Assembly: GCF_018143015.1 (NCBI RefSeq) | Contig: NC_054742.1 | Span: forward strand, 13,189,632-13,253,631 | DNA: 64,000 bases | Origin: Lytechinus variegatus | Lineage: Eukaryota; Echinodermata; Echinoidea; Temnopleuroida; Toxopneustidae | Reading direction: 5' to 3' | Shown: piece after piece, positions 1-10,105 of the stretch | Position numbering within the stretch: position 1 is the first letter of the stretch | Layout: each line of letters opens with the position of its first letter | The notes under the pieces: generated by a model | Seen by the model: the letters and a program-made list of their open reading frames with translations, nothing else | The model's database searches: none | What the model was told of the DNA's origin: nothing | Program-made: the position numbers and the translations under genes

Positions 1-157
1 CTAAGATAAGATTTGGACTTTTCAAAAATAATTTTGAAAGTTTAACTCCAAATTAGATAAAACTTAAGTATAATGATTATCAAGTGTTAGCAAATAGATA
101 ATTTTGATTTTATGTCACAAGGCCAATGTTAAAGGTAATTTTCGGTCAGTAGACTTA

Positions 158-767
158 TTAATGGACAAGTCCACCCCAACGAAAACTTGATTTGAATAAA
201 AAGAGAAAAATTCAACAAGCATAACACTGAAAATTTCATCAAAATCGGATGTAAAATAAGAAAGTTACGGCATTTTAAAGTTTCGCTTATTTTCAACAAA
301 ATAGTTATATGAACGAGCCAGTTACATCCAAATGAGAGAGTTGATGACATCACTCACTCACTATTTCTTTTGTATTTTATTAAATGAATTATGAAATATT
401 TTTATTTTCTCGTCATTGTCATGTGACATGAAGTTTCATTCCTCCCTGAACACGTGGAATTCCATTATTTTAACATTTTGTGCTTCAGGCAATGAGGTCC
501 TTATCATCAAATTCGTAAAAATTGAAATGTTGTATAATTCAAACAATAAAAAACAAAAGAAATAGTGAGTGAGTGACGTCATCGACTCTCATTTGGATGT
601 AACTGGCTCGTTCATATAACTATTTTGTTGAGAATAAGCGAAACTTTGAAATGTCCTAACTTTCTTATTTTACATCCGATTTTGATGAAATTTTCAGCAT
701 TGTGCTTGTTTGATTTTTCTCTTTTTGATTTAAATCAACATTTTTTTGAGGTGGACTTGACCTTTAA
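158..767. mobile_element. TTAA-flanked inverted-repeat MITE, copy 1
   Basis: The two halves are inverted copies of each other. The left end reads TTAATGGACAAGTCCACC and the right end GGTGGACTTGACCTTTAA, and the subterminal blocks (about 195-345 and 575-725) are reverse complements with few mismatches. No transposase is encoded. A full copy at 45561-46133 and a half copy at 51006-51260 share the ends and also sit at TTAA, which suggests a TTAA target site (piggyBac- or Kolobok-type mobilisation is inferred). Confidence 0.85.
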
Positions 768-1822
768 CTTCAAAAACTTATCAAAGGCTAAGATTTTGAA
801 TTAAGTCTTCATTCACTTAAAAGTAGATAATGGCAAAACAATATAATATTGTTTATCATTCTAAAAGGATTTATCAAATGAAACTTTTATGAGATGGATA
901 TTGGATATCATAATTATCAAATGAATAATGTGTTTCTTGCTCAAGGTCGAACTCTGTTCATAATGACTTGTATTAAAATGTATTATCCGGGGTATCATCT
1001 TGCTTAAGATTGCTCGAAAATGATGGGTTTGAAAGTGACTCGTTTCTCACAGCTGGGTTTCATATTATACTTCAAATGATTATTCCCATACATTTCCGCC
1101 AGTTCGCTAATATCATGCAAAATGATAAGATCAAAGACTTTGAAAACACATTAAATCGTCCAGTCATTCGTGGATTTTATGTCAGACAGACCTATTCAAA
1201 ATATGAATCTAAATAGCATGTATAATTAGAGCAAAATGAGAATTAAATAAAATGAATTTGAAAAAGAAAAATTGCTATTGTCACAAAAATACATAATTTC
1301 ACTATTGACCAACACTATCTGTATTCAAACCTTTTCAAATTGCAATTAAAGAGAGACGCACTAAAAACACACTCTAAAAATTAAATGTTAAATAAAAAAA
1401 TTAAAGGTTGTAGGAGTGACAACTTTTTCTAACCTTGCATAAAGCTGAATGCGACAATTTAAGTGATGGGTCGAACCTTTCAAAGTGGTAAATGCAACAT
1501 TTAGAAAAGCCTATCTCTCATCCAACCTTTGATTTGTGGATTTAACATTTCATTTTTTGGGGGGGAGTGTACAGAAACCAGGAGCGGGGGGGGGGGGGTA
1601 AATGTTTTTGAATGGCAGCTTATTTCATAACGCGTGACGTCGGAATTTCGAAAAACAATTAACAATAGTTCCTGAAAGTACAACCTGGTACAAAGTCCGT
1701 CTCCCATTGACTGCATGGATTCACATTGACATTCTATTCTTGCAATTGAAGAGGAAATATCAAACAACATTATGAGTGCGTGAGTTGACATTATACATTT
1801 ACTACAGACCATTCTTTGAATC
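768..1822. other. Intergenic, no gene seen
   Basis: AT-rich sequence upstream of the KCTD-like gene. It holds a poly-G run (about 1559-1600) and only short open frames that look like chance. No TATA box or other promoter element could be assigned with confidence. Confidence 0.5.
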
Positions 1823-2818
1823 ATGTCTAATTACATTGGATTGAATGTTGGTGGAAAAATATACAGGACCTCTCGCACAACATTGACCAGTATACCAAGG
1901 TCATTCTTTAGTTTAATGCTTGATGAATCTATACCGTCTGCGAAGGATGAATATGGCAACTACCTCATTGATCGAGATGGGAACATTTTTAGACATATTC
2001 TAAATTTTCTGAGATGCAAGAAACTTATCCTTCCAGAAGGATTCAATGAGTTTCGTCTATTGGCATGCGAAGCTGATTTCTTTCAGCTTGGCACATTGAA
2101 GGAAGAAGCTTTGAGTGTAATCGGTAGCTCTGAAATACTCGGTCTAAATGTTGGCGGGAAGGTCTACCAGACAACCAAGGAAACACTCATGAGAGAGCCT
2201 AATGGTTACCTTGCAACCATCATAAGTGAAAAGAATCTTTACAAGTCCAGAGATAAAGATGGAAACTTTGGAATCGATCGAGATGGAAAACTATTTCGCT
2301 ACGTCCTTAACTTTTTGCGTGAAGGAGCCTTGATTCTGCCTAAAACTTGGAATGAATTCAATCTACTGGTCAACGAGGCATCATTCTTCCAGATTCCCGC
2401 CATCTGTGAACACTTAAACAGTTTGAGATATTTTGGTGAAAACAATCATCAGGCAATATGCTTTTTCCATTTTTACTCTTGGCATGGTAACTACGTGGCA
2501 TATACGAGTCAGTACAAGCGTCGATTAGAAGGGTTGTTTTCCTTCAGGTTAAAATCTTGTAAATACATTGAATCTGTATTTGGTGTTCACGTACTGTCTT
2601 TCACATTGGATGACTCGCTTGCTGGTGAGTCTCTGGAGTGGTTCTATCCCAACAGTTCAGGACATAAATGTCGCAAATGCCTCACGTATCCAGGGAAAGA
2701 ACAAGATATCATCAGCATGCTTCAGATTGCTAGGTACAGCATCCACCGTTCTATTAATTTGAATGAAGAATCTACTAAATATGAAGTCACGAGTGCCCCT
2801 GAAGAAACATCCATGTAA
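1823..2818 (+). CDS. KCTD-like protein with two tandem T1/BTB domains
   Basis: This single-exon frame of 331 codons has an in-frame TGA six bases before the chosen ATG, which supports the start. Two T1-type BTB domains stand in tandem. The first covers about residues 5-98, with LNVGG at 7-11, a DRDG block at 50-53 and FRHILNFLR at 56-64. The second covers about residues 105-198, with LNVGG at 108-112, IDRDG at 151-155 and FRYVLNFLR at 158-166. A C-terminal region (about 205-331) has no motif I recognise. T1 domains of the KCTD family usually form oligomers, and many members recruit cullin-3 ligases; that role is inferred from the family. Most KCTD proteins have one such domain, so the duplication is notable. 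The lack of introns could mean a retrocopy, but the frame is intact. A minus-strand gene converges on it, with its stop 84 bp downstream. Confidence 0.88.
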   Translation: MSNYIGLNVGGKIYRTSRTTLTSIPRSFFSLMLDESIPSAKDEYGNYLIDRDGNIFRHILNFLRCKKLILPEGFNEFRLLACEADFFQLGTLKEEALSVIGSSEILGLNVGGKVYQTTKETLMREPNGYLATIISEKNLYKSRDKDGNFGIDRDGKLFRYVLNFLREGALILPKTWNEFNLLVNEASFFQIPAICEHLNSLRYFGENNHQAICFFHFYSWHGNYVAYTSQYKRRLEGLFSFRLKSCKYIESVFGVHVLSFTLDDSLAGESLEWFYPNSSGHKCRKCLTYPGKEQDIISMLQIARYSIHRSINLNEESTKYEVTSAPEETSM

Positions 2819-2901
2819 CTCCACACTACTGATCATGAACGTGGCTTCAAAAATAAGTATTTTGTCCAATCTCAGCAGTCTCGTAGCGATAGCTGAATTT
2901 T

Positions 2902-3090
2902 TCAGTCACTATCAGGATTAACATTAGTATATCTATAAAGATTTTTCTTGTGTTCCCGAGCGGCGAATCCAGCCTGCTTATGAGCTTGGCTACACCACAT
3001 GACTCCCATTTTCAGAAGAAATATATTGGAGAAGAGAACGAAGAAGATAGCGAGTTCGATCAAAATGACTTTTGTCTTTGACCACCGTGA
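2902..3090 (-). CDS. Terminal exon with transmembrane helix (gene 2902-7074)
   Basis: The acceptor is a strong pyrimidine tract ending CTTTTCCTTATAG at 3091. The phase-0 frame runs 62 codons to TGA at 2902-2904. Residues about 8-28 of the exon form a hydrophobic helix (ILIELAIFFVLFSNIFLLKM), followed by a C-terminal tail with Lys/Arg and Tyr. A shorter competing frame from the same acceptor ends at a TAG near 2990. The membrane-helix frame is preferred because it is longer and matches the phase of the upstream exon. Confidence 0.6.
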   Translation of the reverse strand, partial: SRWSKTKVILIELAIFFVLFSNIFLLKMGVMWCSQAHKQAGFAAREHKKNLYRYTNVNPDSD

Positions 3091-4799
3091 CTATAAGGAA
3101 AAGAATGAAAAAACGAAACAAAATCTTGTTAATCAGTTGAAACATATTGTATAGAACTAATATTGTGTACATACCATGGGATACTTATAACGTCTAAAAT
3201 TGAAAAAAAAAGATTAGTATTTATTATTCAACTGCATTTGATTTTGATAACTGATTGTAATTATCTAACCAGTGATATAATTCACTCCAGTGTAGTAGGC
3301 CTATTTAGATAATTTAATTTTTGAATGCATAGCTTTATGTTAGGTAGTAAAATTATTATTTTTCTTTATTACCCTGTTGTGGAATTAACTCCTTTGGAAT
3401 AAAACTGTGTTGGATTTAACTCCTTTTGGTATAAAACAAAAATTTACAATTAATATATACCAACCTTCCCATTTTTTTAAAATGCGATAAGATACATATG
3501 ATTCCCGGGTCTACAATACGTACATCAACATCTAAATTTTAATTATAAGTGGATTTAGCCCCTTTTGGAATCAAGCTCTCCATGATTTATGTTGTAGGTC
3601 TGTAAGTATTAGCGAACAAGCGGAAGGTCAATCATTTAAAGAAAAAACAATCTCATGAGGACGGTACTTAGATCAGGGCCCTTCAGGGGCGTAAAAACGA
3701 AAAAAGATAATGAAAAAAAATCGTAACTTTCAGTGTGCGACTACGTCCCCTAACAATCTGCAGCTACATGTAACTATACAGTTATGTATAGGTTTCAAAA
3801 TAATTTATGCCACATTTTCTCGATCTCCAAACCCATGATCGCGACCCGTGTTTATTATTTAATTGTTAGTAGCATTAATCCTATCAAAAGTAAGTTACAA
3901 CCGAATTATATAGTAATTAAGTTAAATTTTATATTTTCAAGTTGGCATCGATCTTGGGACGCACGTCGACTATTAACATGATTAAAGTGGAGAAACTTGT
4001 GAGTGGAGGAATTGCTGATCTCTCGAACTTGAAGAGGCATTTAACAAATAAACCAAGTTTATATAAAAATATACTGTTTGAACCTTCCTACAGAGGCGTC
4101 GATTATGGGGGGGGGGGGCGATCGCCCCTCCAATGAAAATATTGGGGGGCAAAAATATAATTCCCCCCCAATAATTCCGGATATTCATAAAAAGAAAACA
4201 AGATTGTAATGTTCAGCAAGCGAGACGGAGATACACAACTCGTTCTTTATTTAAAATCGTGCACAAAATGTCCACTTTTCAGATTGGAATATAAAAATTT
4301 TCAGCTCGTGCTTCGCGCTCGCACAATTTCTGTAGCAAAAACGCATACTTTTCATGATTAAATAGGTGCATGTAAATGTCCAGTTTTCAGTTCTTAGCCT
4401 CAAACGAACTCCTTCTCCGATTTGCAATAATTTTTTCTTGGATATATCTTGTTCTTTATCAAAAACGTCCATTAACTGTCATTTTTTTCAGATCGAAATA
4501 TCAAATTTTCAGCTCGCGCTTCGCGCTCGCATCTATTCTTCTTTTAGATACAAATCTTAATCATTTGTACCAAAAATGCTTAGAATATCAAGTTTTCAGG
4601 TCAGAATATAAAGAGATTTCAGCTCACTCTCGGCACTCGTACATATATGCATCCTCCTCATGAGTTACTACAAACAGTTCTAAACAGGCACGCTTTTCCT
4701 GTCATTATACTAAAAAAATTAGCCCGCGCTTCGCGCTCGCATTAATTTGTTGGTGAGATACGTGTCTGTGTCTCATGAGTCACATACATACATACATGT

Positions 4800-4830
<31 letters not shown>

Positions 4831-7074
4831 CAAGGGTGTGTGTGGATGGGTGTTTTGTACGATCGAGCGCCTTTGGAACGTTGATGATTTTGCCCCCCCC
4901 CCCCAAACTGAAAAATGGATCGACGCCCCTGCCTTCCGATCTTGTCAAACTGTAGAATTTCATAATCTCTCGAGACAAATTGGTATTCATTAGTGAAAAC
5001 ATTCCCATAATAAAAGTATATGCCTATGATTCTATTTACAGTGCGATATTTGATAAAACGAAAACGATTTTTGGAAGATTTATCAAAACTTAATTAGAAA
5101 TCAACAGAAATCTCAGAATCTCTTTCTTCATCATGGTCCCGTAACCATAGTAACATAAATCTTAGGCTGATCTTAAATCGTATATATTCGCATTGATTGT
5201 GTAGGATCAGTAAATTCAGCCATTTGATCAGCCTATATAGGGCATGATCAATCGATATAAGCTTTATATTACGTGTCCCGGGTATATCTCTATTAGATTC
5301 GTTATGAGTAAGTAAAAAACAATCCGAAGACAGGATCCCATTAAGAAATCATTAGGCAGACGGTTTCTGAACTGCAAAAAGACTCACATGTCTTAAGAGT
5401 TCAATACACGACTTTTAAACCGATAGTTCAATCAAAGAAAAGAAAATGAGAAATAAAATAGAAGTTTTAGAACTTTAGAACAATGCTTGTATTTGTATAA
5501 AGAAATGAAATCAACTTTTATAGGCTATAGCTGCCGCACTTACTAACACTCCGTTTGGAAATCCGTAAAAAAATATTTGTTTAATAAAGTTATGGAAATG
5601 TACGAATTTTAAAGACTTTGTTAATATTGATTATGTTTTCTGTGATATGTGGTTTTCTTTTTAAGAATTCAGATACCGCCCATCAGTAACTTTAAATATT
5701 TTTGTTCTATCTGCATTCATGCGTGACACAATAATCATTTTGTGATTCATATTCAGCGATAATTCTCGGTTTCGTTTCTTTTGGGACGGGAGACAGAGAA
5801 GGGGGGGGGGGTGCGTTGAGAAAGAGTTCGACTTACCACAGGAGGGAGTTTACTGGGTAGTAAATGACTTGGCGGCAATTCGTCTTGCACTTCGTCTTTA
5901 ATGTTTTCTTCTGTCTCTCGCTTTCTGACATCATGTATACCCCGTTCAATGGAGTTAGTTTGTTTCTCTCTTGAAATATTTTTAATCTCAATCCATACGA
6001 TGTCATTCGTCATCCTTAGCATCCCTCGATGAATTGGATTACTGGATTTATTGAGAGCGCTTATGTTAGATACTTGGTCAAACATCCATGCACTTGCCAA
6101 CACTGGACGACTTTCTGTTTAAAGGCAAAACATTTTTTTTCAAGAACATCTTTGCTTGAATTCAGAAAACAGTCATAGGCCCAGTTTTGGGTGGTGTGTT
6201 CGTAGATCCTATAATTATAGATCCACACCCCGCGGTCATGATCTTAATGAAATAAGACGACAATGACACCAGAAATACCGCCCCAACACACAAAACCCGC
6301 ACCCAAACAAAGGGGAGGAAAAACGCTACAAAAGTATAAAACCTCTAGATCTAGATGTAATAGTAATATAGATCCTCTAAAATTTAAATGGGGGGGGGGG
6401 GTGTATGCTTATAAACATTAATTCAGCATATAAAATAAAACTTGAATTTGTTTCAAATTTTACAAAACTTAATTCGTAGACCTAGCTTTATAAATCCAGA
6501 CGCTGAATATTGCTCATTTTATTCTTAAAAATAAGTTTTCCAAAAAGCTCATAAAAATGAGCAAAACATTTCTTGCAAATATCACAGCTAACGTTTTTAC
6601 CTTGTCATTTAGAGATTGAAAAAAAATGGTGCTCAATGTCTGCGCACCCATTCATACACGAGAGGTCTATGGGATTTGACAAGAAAACTGCATTTTGAGG
6701 CTGCATGTTACATGAAACTCAATATTATTTCACCATATTTTACTCGGATTCTTAAATGATCACCTTAGCAGGTGTTAATTCTGTGGTCGTTGCATGTCTT
6801 CTTTTATTACTAATCGCAGTAGGCCTGCACAGACTTGGCGCACCAAATCGGAACGACCAAACTTACCACACAGATTGCAGGCGTAAACGAAGCAAACGTA
6901 AATGAGCAAATACAGGTCAGAAACCTGCCACTCGAAATATAGTTTGATATTCAAATTCATGTTTTTTTCCAAGATCCCTCCACCATGATAATGTTCACTC
7001 GATCTTGAACCACATTCCTTGATTATGCCCGGCGCCGCGCCGACAAGTTGTAAGGCGTAAATCAAGATGCGCAT
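2902..7074 (-). CDS. Unrecognised single-pass membrane protein gene (exon model)
   Basis: Three minus-strand exons fit together in phase: 6867-7074 (tentative), 5837-6114 and 2902-3090. They give a 224-residue model. The last exon encodes a membrane helix followed by a short basic/polar tail, so the C-terminus is anchored and the preceding part probably lies outside the cytoplasm (inference). The middle exon is polar, with two N-x-S/T sequons (NIS, twice). The last two exons have strong splice sites and matching phase 0. The first exon has a good phase-1 donor but no clear signal peptide, so the true 5' end may lie elsewhere. I do not recognise the family. The gene at 8767-9579 has the same terminal-exon layout on the same strand, so the two could be tandem paralogues. 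Confidence 0.5.
3091..4087. other. Intron sequence with short dispersed repeats
   Basis: No coding sequence seen. A ~25-bp motif around GGATTTAACTCCTTTTGG recurs at about 3380-3412, 3411-3437 and 3549-3577. The open frame at 3942-4136 (plus strand) lacks any family motif and runs into a poly-G repeat. Confidence 0.45.
4088..4935. mobile_element. Poly-G element with GCGCTTCGCGCTCGCA motifs
   Basis: The ends are inverted (GAGGCGTCGAT at the left, ATCGACGCCCC at the right), each next to a long poly-G or poly-C run. The interior repeats the motif GCTCGCGCTTCGCGCTCGCA several times (about 4300-4322, 4510-4532, 4721-4741) at spacings near 210 bp. A CA/TA microsatellite lies at 4800-4832. There is no protein. 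Related sequence lies at 40557-41490, 51270-52470 and 58190-59765. Confidence 0.65.
4936..5836. other. Intron sequence, nothing assigned
   Basis: AT-rich sequence without recognisable coding sequence. A poly-G/C run sits near 5802-5812, just beyond the donor of the 5837-6114 exon. Confidence 0.4.
5837..6114 (-). CDS. Internal exon, probable ectodomain (gene 2902-7074)
   Basis: An acceptor CCTTTAAACAG and a near-consensus donor GTG|GTAAGT bound a 278-bp exon, entered in phase 1 and left in phase 0. The 92 codons include SRPVLASAWMFDQVSNIS near the start, two NIS sequons and an acidic Glu/Asp/Lys-rich stretch before a Pro-rich end. The uninterrupted frame bounded by good splice sites on both sides makes a real exon likely. 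Function is unknown. Confidence 0.6.
6867..7074 (-). CDS. Tentative first exon of the 2902-7074 gene
   Basis: An ATG-initiated frame (MRILIYALQLVGAAPG at the start) lies after an in-frame TAA. It runs 69 codons to a good donor, TGTG|GTAAGT, in phase 1, the phase required by the next exon. The N-terminal hydrophobic stretch is weak for a signal peptide, and a second hydrophobic patch precedes the donor. A chance frame remains possible. Confidence 0.28.
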
Positions 7075-7310
7075 ATAGACATTGCGTTATAAGGCGCACC
7101 AGCACCAATTTCTGGCTGGTAGAGGATCTTCCTCGGGCTTGGGTTTTGAAAAAAAAAAAATCATATTTCACCAGTTCCTTTATAGGCATATCATAACCAC
7201 CTAACTCATAAGAAATAATTCGTACGGATCTTAGATTACAGAGGAGGAAGGATACAGAAGAAGATCATTATTTCACCTTTTTCATCTTTGGTGTAGGTAC
7301 TGCGTATAAT

Positions 7311-7530
7311 CATAGGCGGCGGAAGCGGGGGGGGGGGGGGGACGTGTCCCCCCTAAATTTGAGGTGGGGGGGGGACGGTCCCCCCTAAATTTTTTTTTGA
7401 TAACTTTTTTTTTTTTTTTTGGTTGTCTAAAATTTTTTGGGGCGCTTGTCCAATTTTTTACTTTTTTTACCTGTGTCCATCCCAAAATTTCAGGTGGACA
7501 CCCCCTAAATTTTTTGGCTTCCGCCGCCAA
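7311..7530. mobile_element. 220-bp poly-G inverted-repeat element with 10-bp target duplication
   Basis: The ends are inverted (AGGCGGCGGAAGC and GCTTCCGCCGCC). The element is flanked by an exact 10-bp direct repeat, TGCGTATAAT, at 7301-7310 and 7531-7540. The interior is poly-G, a CCCCCCTAAATTT motif repeated in both orientations, and poly-T. The length of the duplication points to a MULE-like mechanism, but no transposase is present to confirm this. Confidence 0.8.
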
Positions 7531-7871
7531 TGCGTATAATATGGGACACCAATTATTAATTCCACAGGCACTCAGAAGCTCAAAATTTATTAATCGTTGA
7601 CGTAGCATAATATCTATATTTAAATTGTAATGCAGCAAAAAAAAATAGGAAAAAATTACGAAAACGCTATATTCTTTTTTCATATAAAATCTTTCGGACT
7701 ACACCCTGACATTAGTCAACCAACTCGTATTTACTTTGAATGGAGTATCTCATTAAATTAAACAAAACATTTGCAATACACATGAAATATGGTATTTTCT
7801 TATAATAATCATATTGGTTTTCTTTCAGATTTTTCCAATCATATATCGTAATGGCGAAACAATGGTCTCAT

Positions 7872-8014
7872 CAGGGGAGCGTTTCATCAATATTTTCATC
7901 CGACAAGTTGTCAGATCCGACATCTTTCCATGATTTTGATTGGCTGATAGGCACTGTTCCTATGGTAACTATCGGATAAAACGCCCGACAAGTCCTTTCA
8001 TGAAACGCCCCCTG
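7872..8014. mobile_element. Short TIR MITE (143 bp)
   Basis: Inverted ends CAGGGGAGCGTTTCAT and ATGAAACGCCCCCTG enclose about 110 bp. No coding potential. A target duplication is not obvious. Confidence 0.7.
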
Positions 8015-8060
8015 GCTGACATATATATATGTTTTCCATGAAAAAAAAACAACAGAAAAA

Positions 8061-8210
8061 AATATTGTTTAAAAGTTTAAAAAAGTTGTTTCAAATATAG
8101 TTTAAACAGTTGTTTAGAAGTCTGAAAATAATTGGTGGGGTGACGGCCTTAACCAAAGCGGTTAAAATATAAACAGTATTTTCAAATTGTAACCATACTA
8201 TATTAAAGGG
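8061..8210. repeat. TTTAAAC-rich MITE fragment
   Basis: Runs of GTTTAAAAGTTTAAA-type sequence followed by GTGACGGCCTTAA. The same family occurs at 13362-13583 (more complete) and 17000-17135. Confidence 0.55.
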
Positions 8211-8374
8211 CCTTCAGCCAATAGAAATTATGACTACAAGAAGCAAAGTTTATGCCAAGGGATTTTTTTAGCAAGGGGATGAGGAATATAAACTGAGAAA
8301 CTGAACCTACCAACTAATCAGGCACTTCATCAAAGTTAATTTACCTTGGGACCTTTTCCAGACTTTGCAAACAA

Positions 8375-8511
8375 GAGGAGCCTTTCATAAAATAAAATTA
8401 ATAATCCGTGATTTCCACAAACAATTTGTTCTGACCCAATCAGATGCTAAGATTTATTAGTTTATAAGTCAGTAAAATCATGGCCCGTTTTGTTTTATGA
8501 GACGCTCCTAA
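8375..8511. mobile_element. Short TIR MITE (~137 bp)
   Basis: Inverted ends AGGAGCCTTTCATAAAA and TTTTATGAGACGCTCCT enclose about 100 bp. No coding potential. Confidence 0.65.
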
Positions 8512-8766
8512 GAAATTTAGAATATACGCTTTTGACTCCACATCTTTTATACAAAATGCTCCCACACCAGAAAATATCAGGGTACAGCCGTATTGCCCAA
8601 ATTTTTGGCAGGGTTGAACCAAGGATTTTAATTCTCTTTTTTCCATTCATTCCCTCTCATTCGAATATGCCTTTGCATAATTATCAATCTTCCCTATATA
8701 CCATATTCGTAAACAAAGTAAATGCAAAAAAAAATCGCAACACATACCGTAAAACTATAACTCTAT

Positions 8767-9051
8767 TTAGCTTTTATTACTGTTATCATCATCTTCGTCA
8801 CTTTCATTGTCCTCGTCATCGTCACCTTCATCTTCTCCTTCTTCCTCCTCCTCATCTTCTTCATCGTCTGGGATTCCCAAATATTTCTTTCCATACCTTT
8901 TGCTGAAATCAACAGTTTTCTCTGCTTTAGTAAACCATTTACAACAGGACTTGAAAATGCAGATGATCATTAAAATATTGATGACGGCTACAATGAGGAT
9001 CCCTATCTCAAGGAAGTTGAACTTGAATTTGACCCACCTTCGCCATGTTCC
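8767..9051 (-). CDS. Terminal exon: membrane helix and poly-acidic tail
   Basis: The acceptor TTATTTCCTTGCAG precedes GGAACATGG. The 94-codon phase-0 frame ends at TAA (8767-8769). The helix is about LEIGILIVAVINILMIICIF. The final third is Asp/Glu-rich, encoded by an irregular TCATCTTC-type tract on the plus strand. The tract is interrupted by Gly, Asn and Ser codons, as in a functional acidic tail. Confidence 0.65.
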   Translation of the reverse strand, partial: GTWRRWVKFKFNFLEIGILIVAVINILMIICIFKSCCKWFTKAEKTVDFSKRYGKKYLGIPDDEEDEEEEEGEDEGDDDEDNESDEDDDNSNKS

Positions 9052-9579
9052 CTGCAAGGAAATAAACACTGGATAGTTTTATTCTTCTTGTCAAAATTCT
9101 TACCAAGCTCTCATTCTTTGAATGAATCTAAATTTAAATTTAATGAAGCTTTTGCCACTCACACTAGCATCATAGTACATGACATGCCTTCACTGCAAAC
9201 ATAAAATACATAAAAAAAGTTTGATATACTTTCTGTCTAATCCCTAGTAATATTCTACCTTCCCAATCTTAAGTAGGTTTTACGGCATTAATTAAATGAT
9301 GTCGCAAAGAACATTGCAAAGTTACATTATTATCATGTAAAAATTTCTAACATTGTTTTAAAATAGAATTCCAGGATAGAATTTCTCTCACATAAGATCT
9401 GTAACTTTTCGATGGTATAACGTGGACAGGAGGCACAATTTCCTTGTCTTCAGATTTCTGATCAATGTCTCGTTCAGAACGTAGGATGGCTATATCAAGC
9501 AGACTCTGTTCTGATGATTTTACTTGCATCACATTGTGCTCCCATCCGATCGACTTGCTCCTGGCCAACGAAAAATTAC
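8767..9579 (-). CDS. 3' part of an unrecognised single-pass membrane protein gene with acidic tail
   Basis: Two minus-strand exons, 9392-9579 and 8767-9051, join in phase 0 and give at least 156 residues. The upstream exon begins in phase 1, so at least one further 5' exon must exist; none could be recognised up to about 10.1 kb. The product has a polar, probably extracellular stretch, then a basic juxtamembrane segment (RRWVKFKF), one membrane helix, a Cys-rich boundary (KSCCKWF) and a cytoplasmic tail ending in about 30 residues that are nearly all Asp/Glu. The acidic tail could bind basic partners or divalent cations (inference). Exon order, phase and strand match the gene at 2902-7074, which suggests a tandem pair. 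The family is not recognised. Confidence 0.6.
9392..9579 (-). CDS. Internal exon upstream of the membrane exon
   Basis: The acceptor is CTTTTTTTTAAG before GTAATTTTTCG. The donor is TCTTAT|GTGAGA. The 188-bp exon is open in the one frame whose phase (1 in, 0 out) fits the next exon. It encodes 62 residues beginning NFSLARSKSIGWEHNV, with an NFS sequon. Splice signals are good but not perfect. Confidence 0.55.
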
Positions 9580-10105
9580 CTTAAAAAAAGTGATGAACAA
9601 AGTGTCTGACTCTACAAGTTTTCTTCTGGGCATTTGACAAAGTTTTTAGAGAGTTTTTACAGACGTGTATGATTGTTTGCCTCTGAACGAACATAATGAC
9701 GCATCCCGAAAGCACACTCGCTTTTCTTTATAACGAAAATGCTCCACCCTCTTATTCATGTATAATTTCGTGCGAGATAGGTCATTTCGCAATCACTGTA
9801 CGCATACACGTCTTATAATGCGGAAAATCTCTCGTCAAAAGTTATTTAATGACTAACAGCCTTTGTCGAAAATCGCTGAATAAAAACAGCCGTGTCGTTT
9901 TTTTTCTTTTGTTAAAACGAAATGTTAGCAATCTTCGGACGATCAGCTGTCCCGATCCACCACCTTTCTAAAAAACCTTTGAGATATCCATTATGATTAA
10001 TATGAGTTGACTTGCATTTTTAAATGGTACGTTTTAGAGAGCGTCTGAGTAGTGAAATCTTGTGAAAATGCTTTAATAACTCTTATCGGAACGGTATAGA
10101 TCTAT
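9580..10105. other. No feature assigned
   Basis: Slightly CpG-richer than its surroundings. It should contain or precede the missing 5' exon of the 8767-9579 gene, but no frame with a phase-1 donor stood out. Confidence 0.35.

Noticed and set aside
129..353. Open frame on the minus strand inside the first MITE
   Set aside because: It lies within one arm of an inverted-repeat element and has no family features.
3942..4136. Plus-strand frame with IKVEKLVSGGIADLSNLK
   Set aside because: It looks vaguely protein-like, but it has no splice support, no family match, and ends in poly-G repeat sequence.
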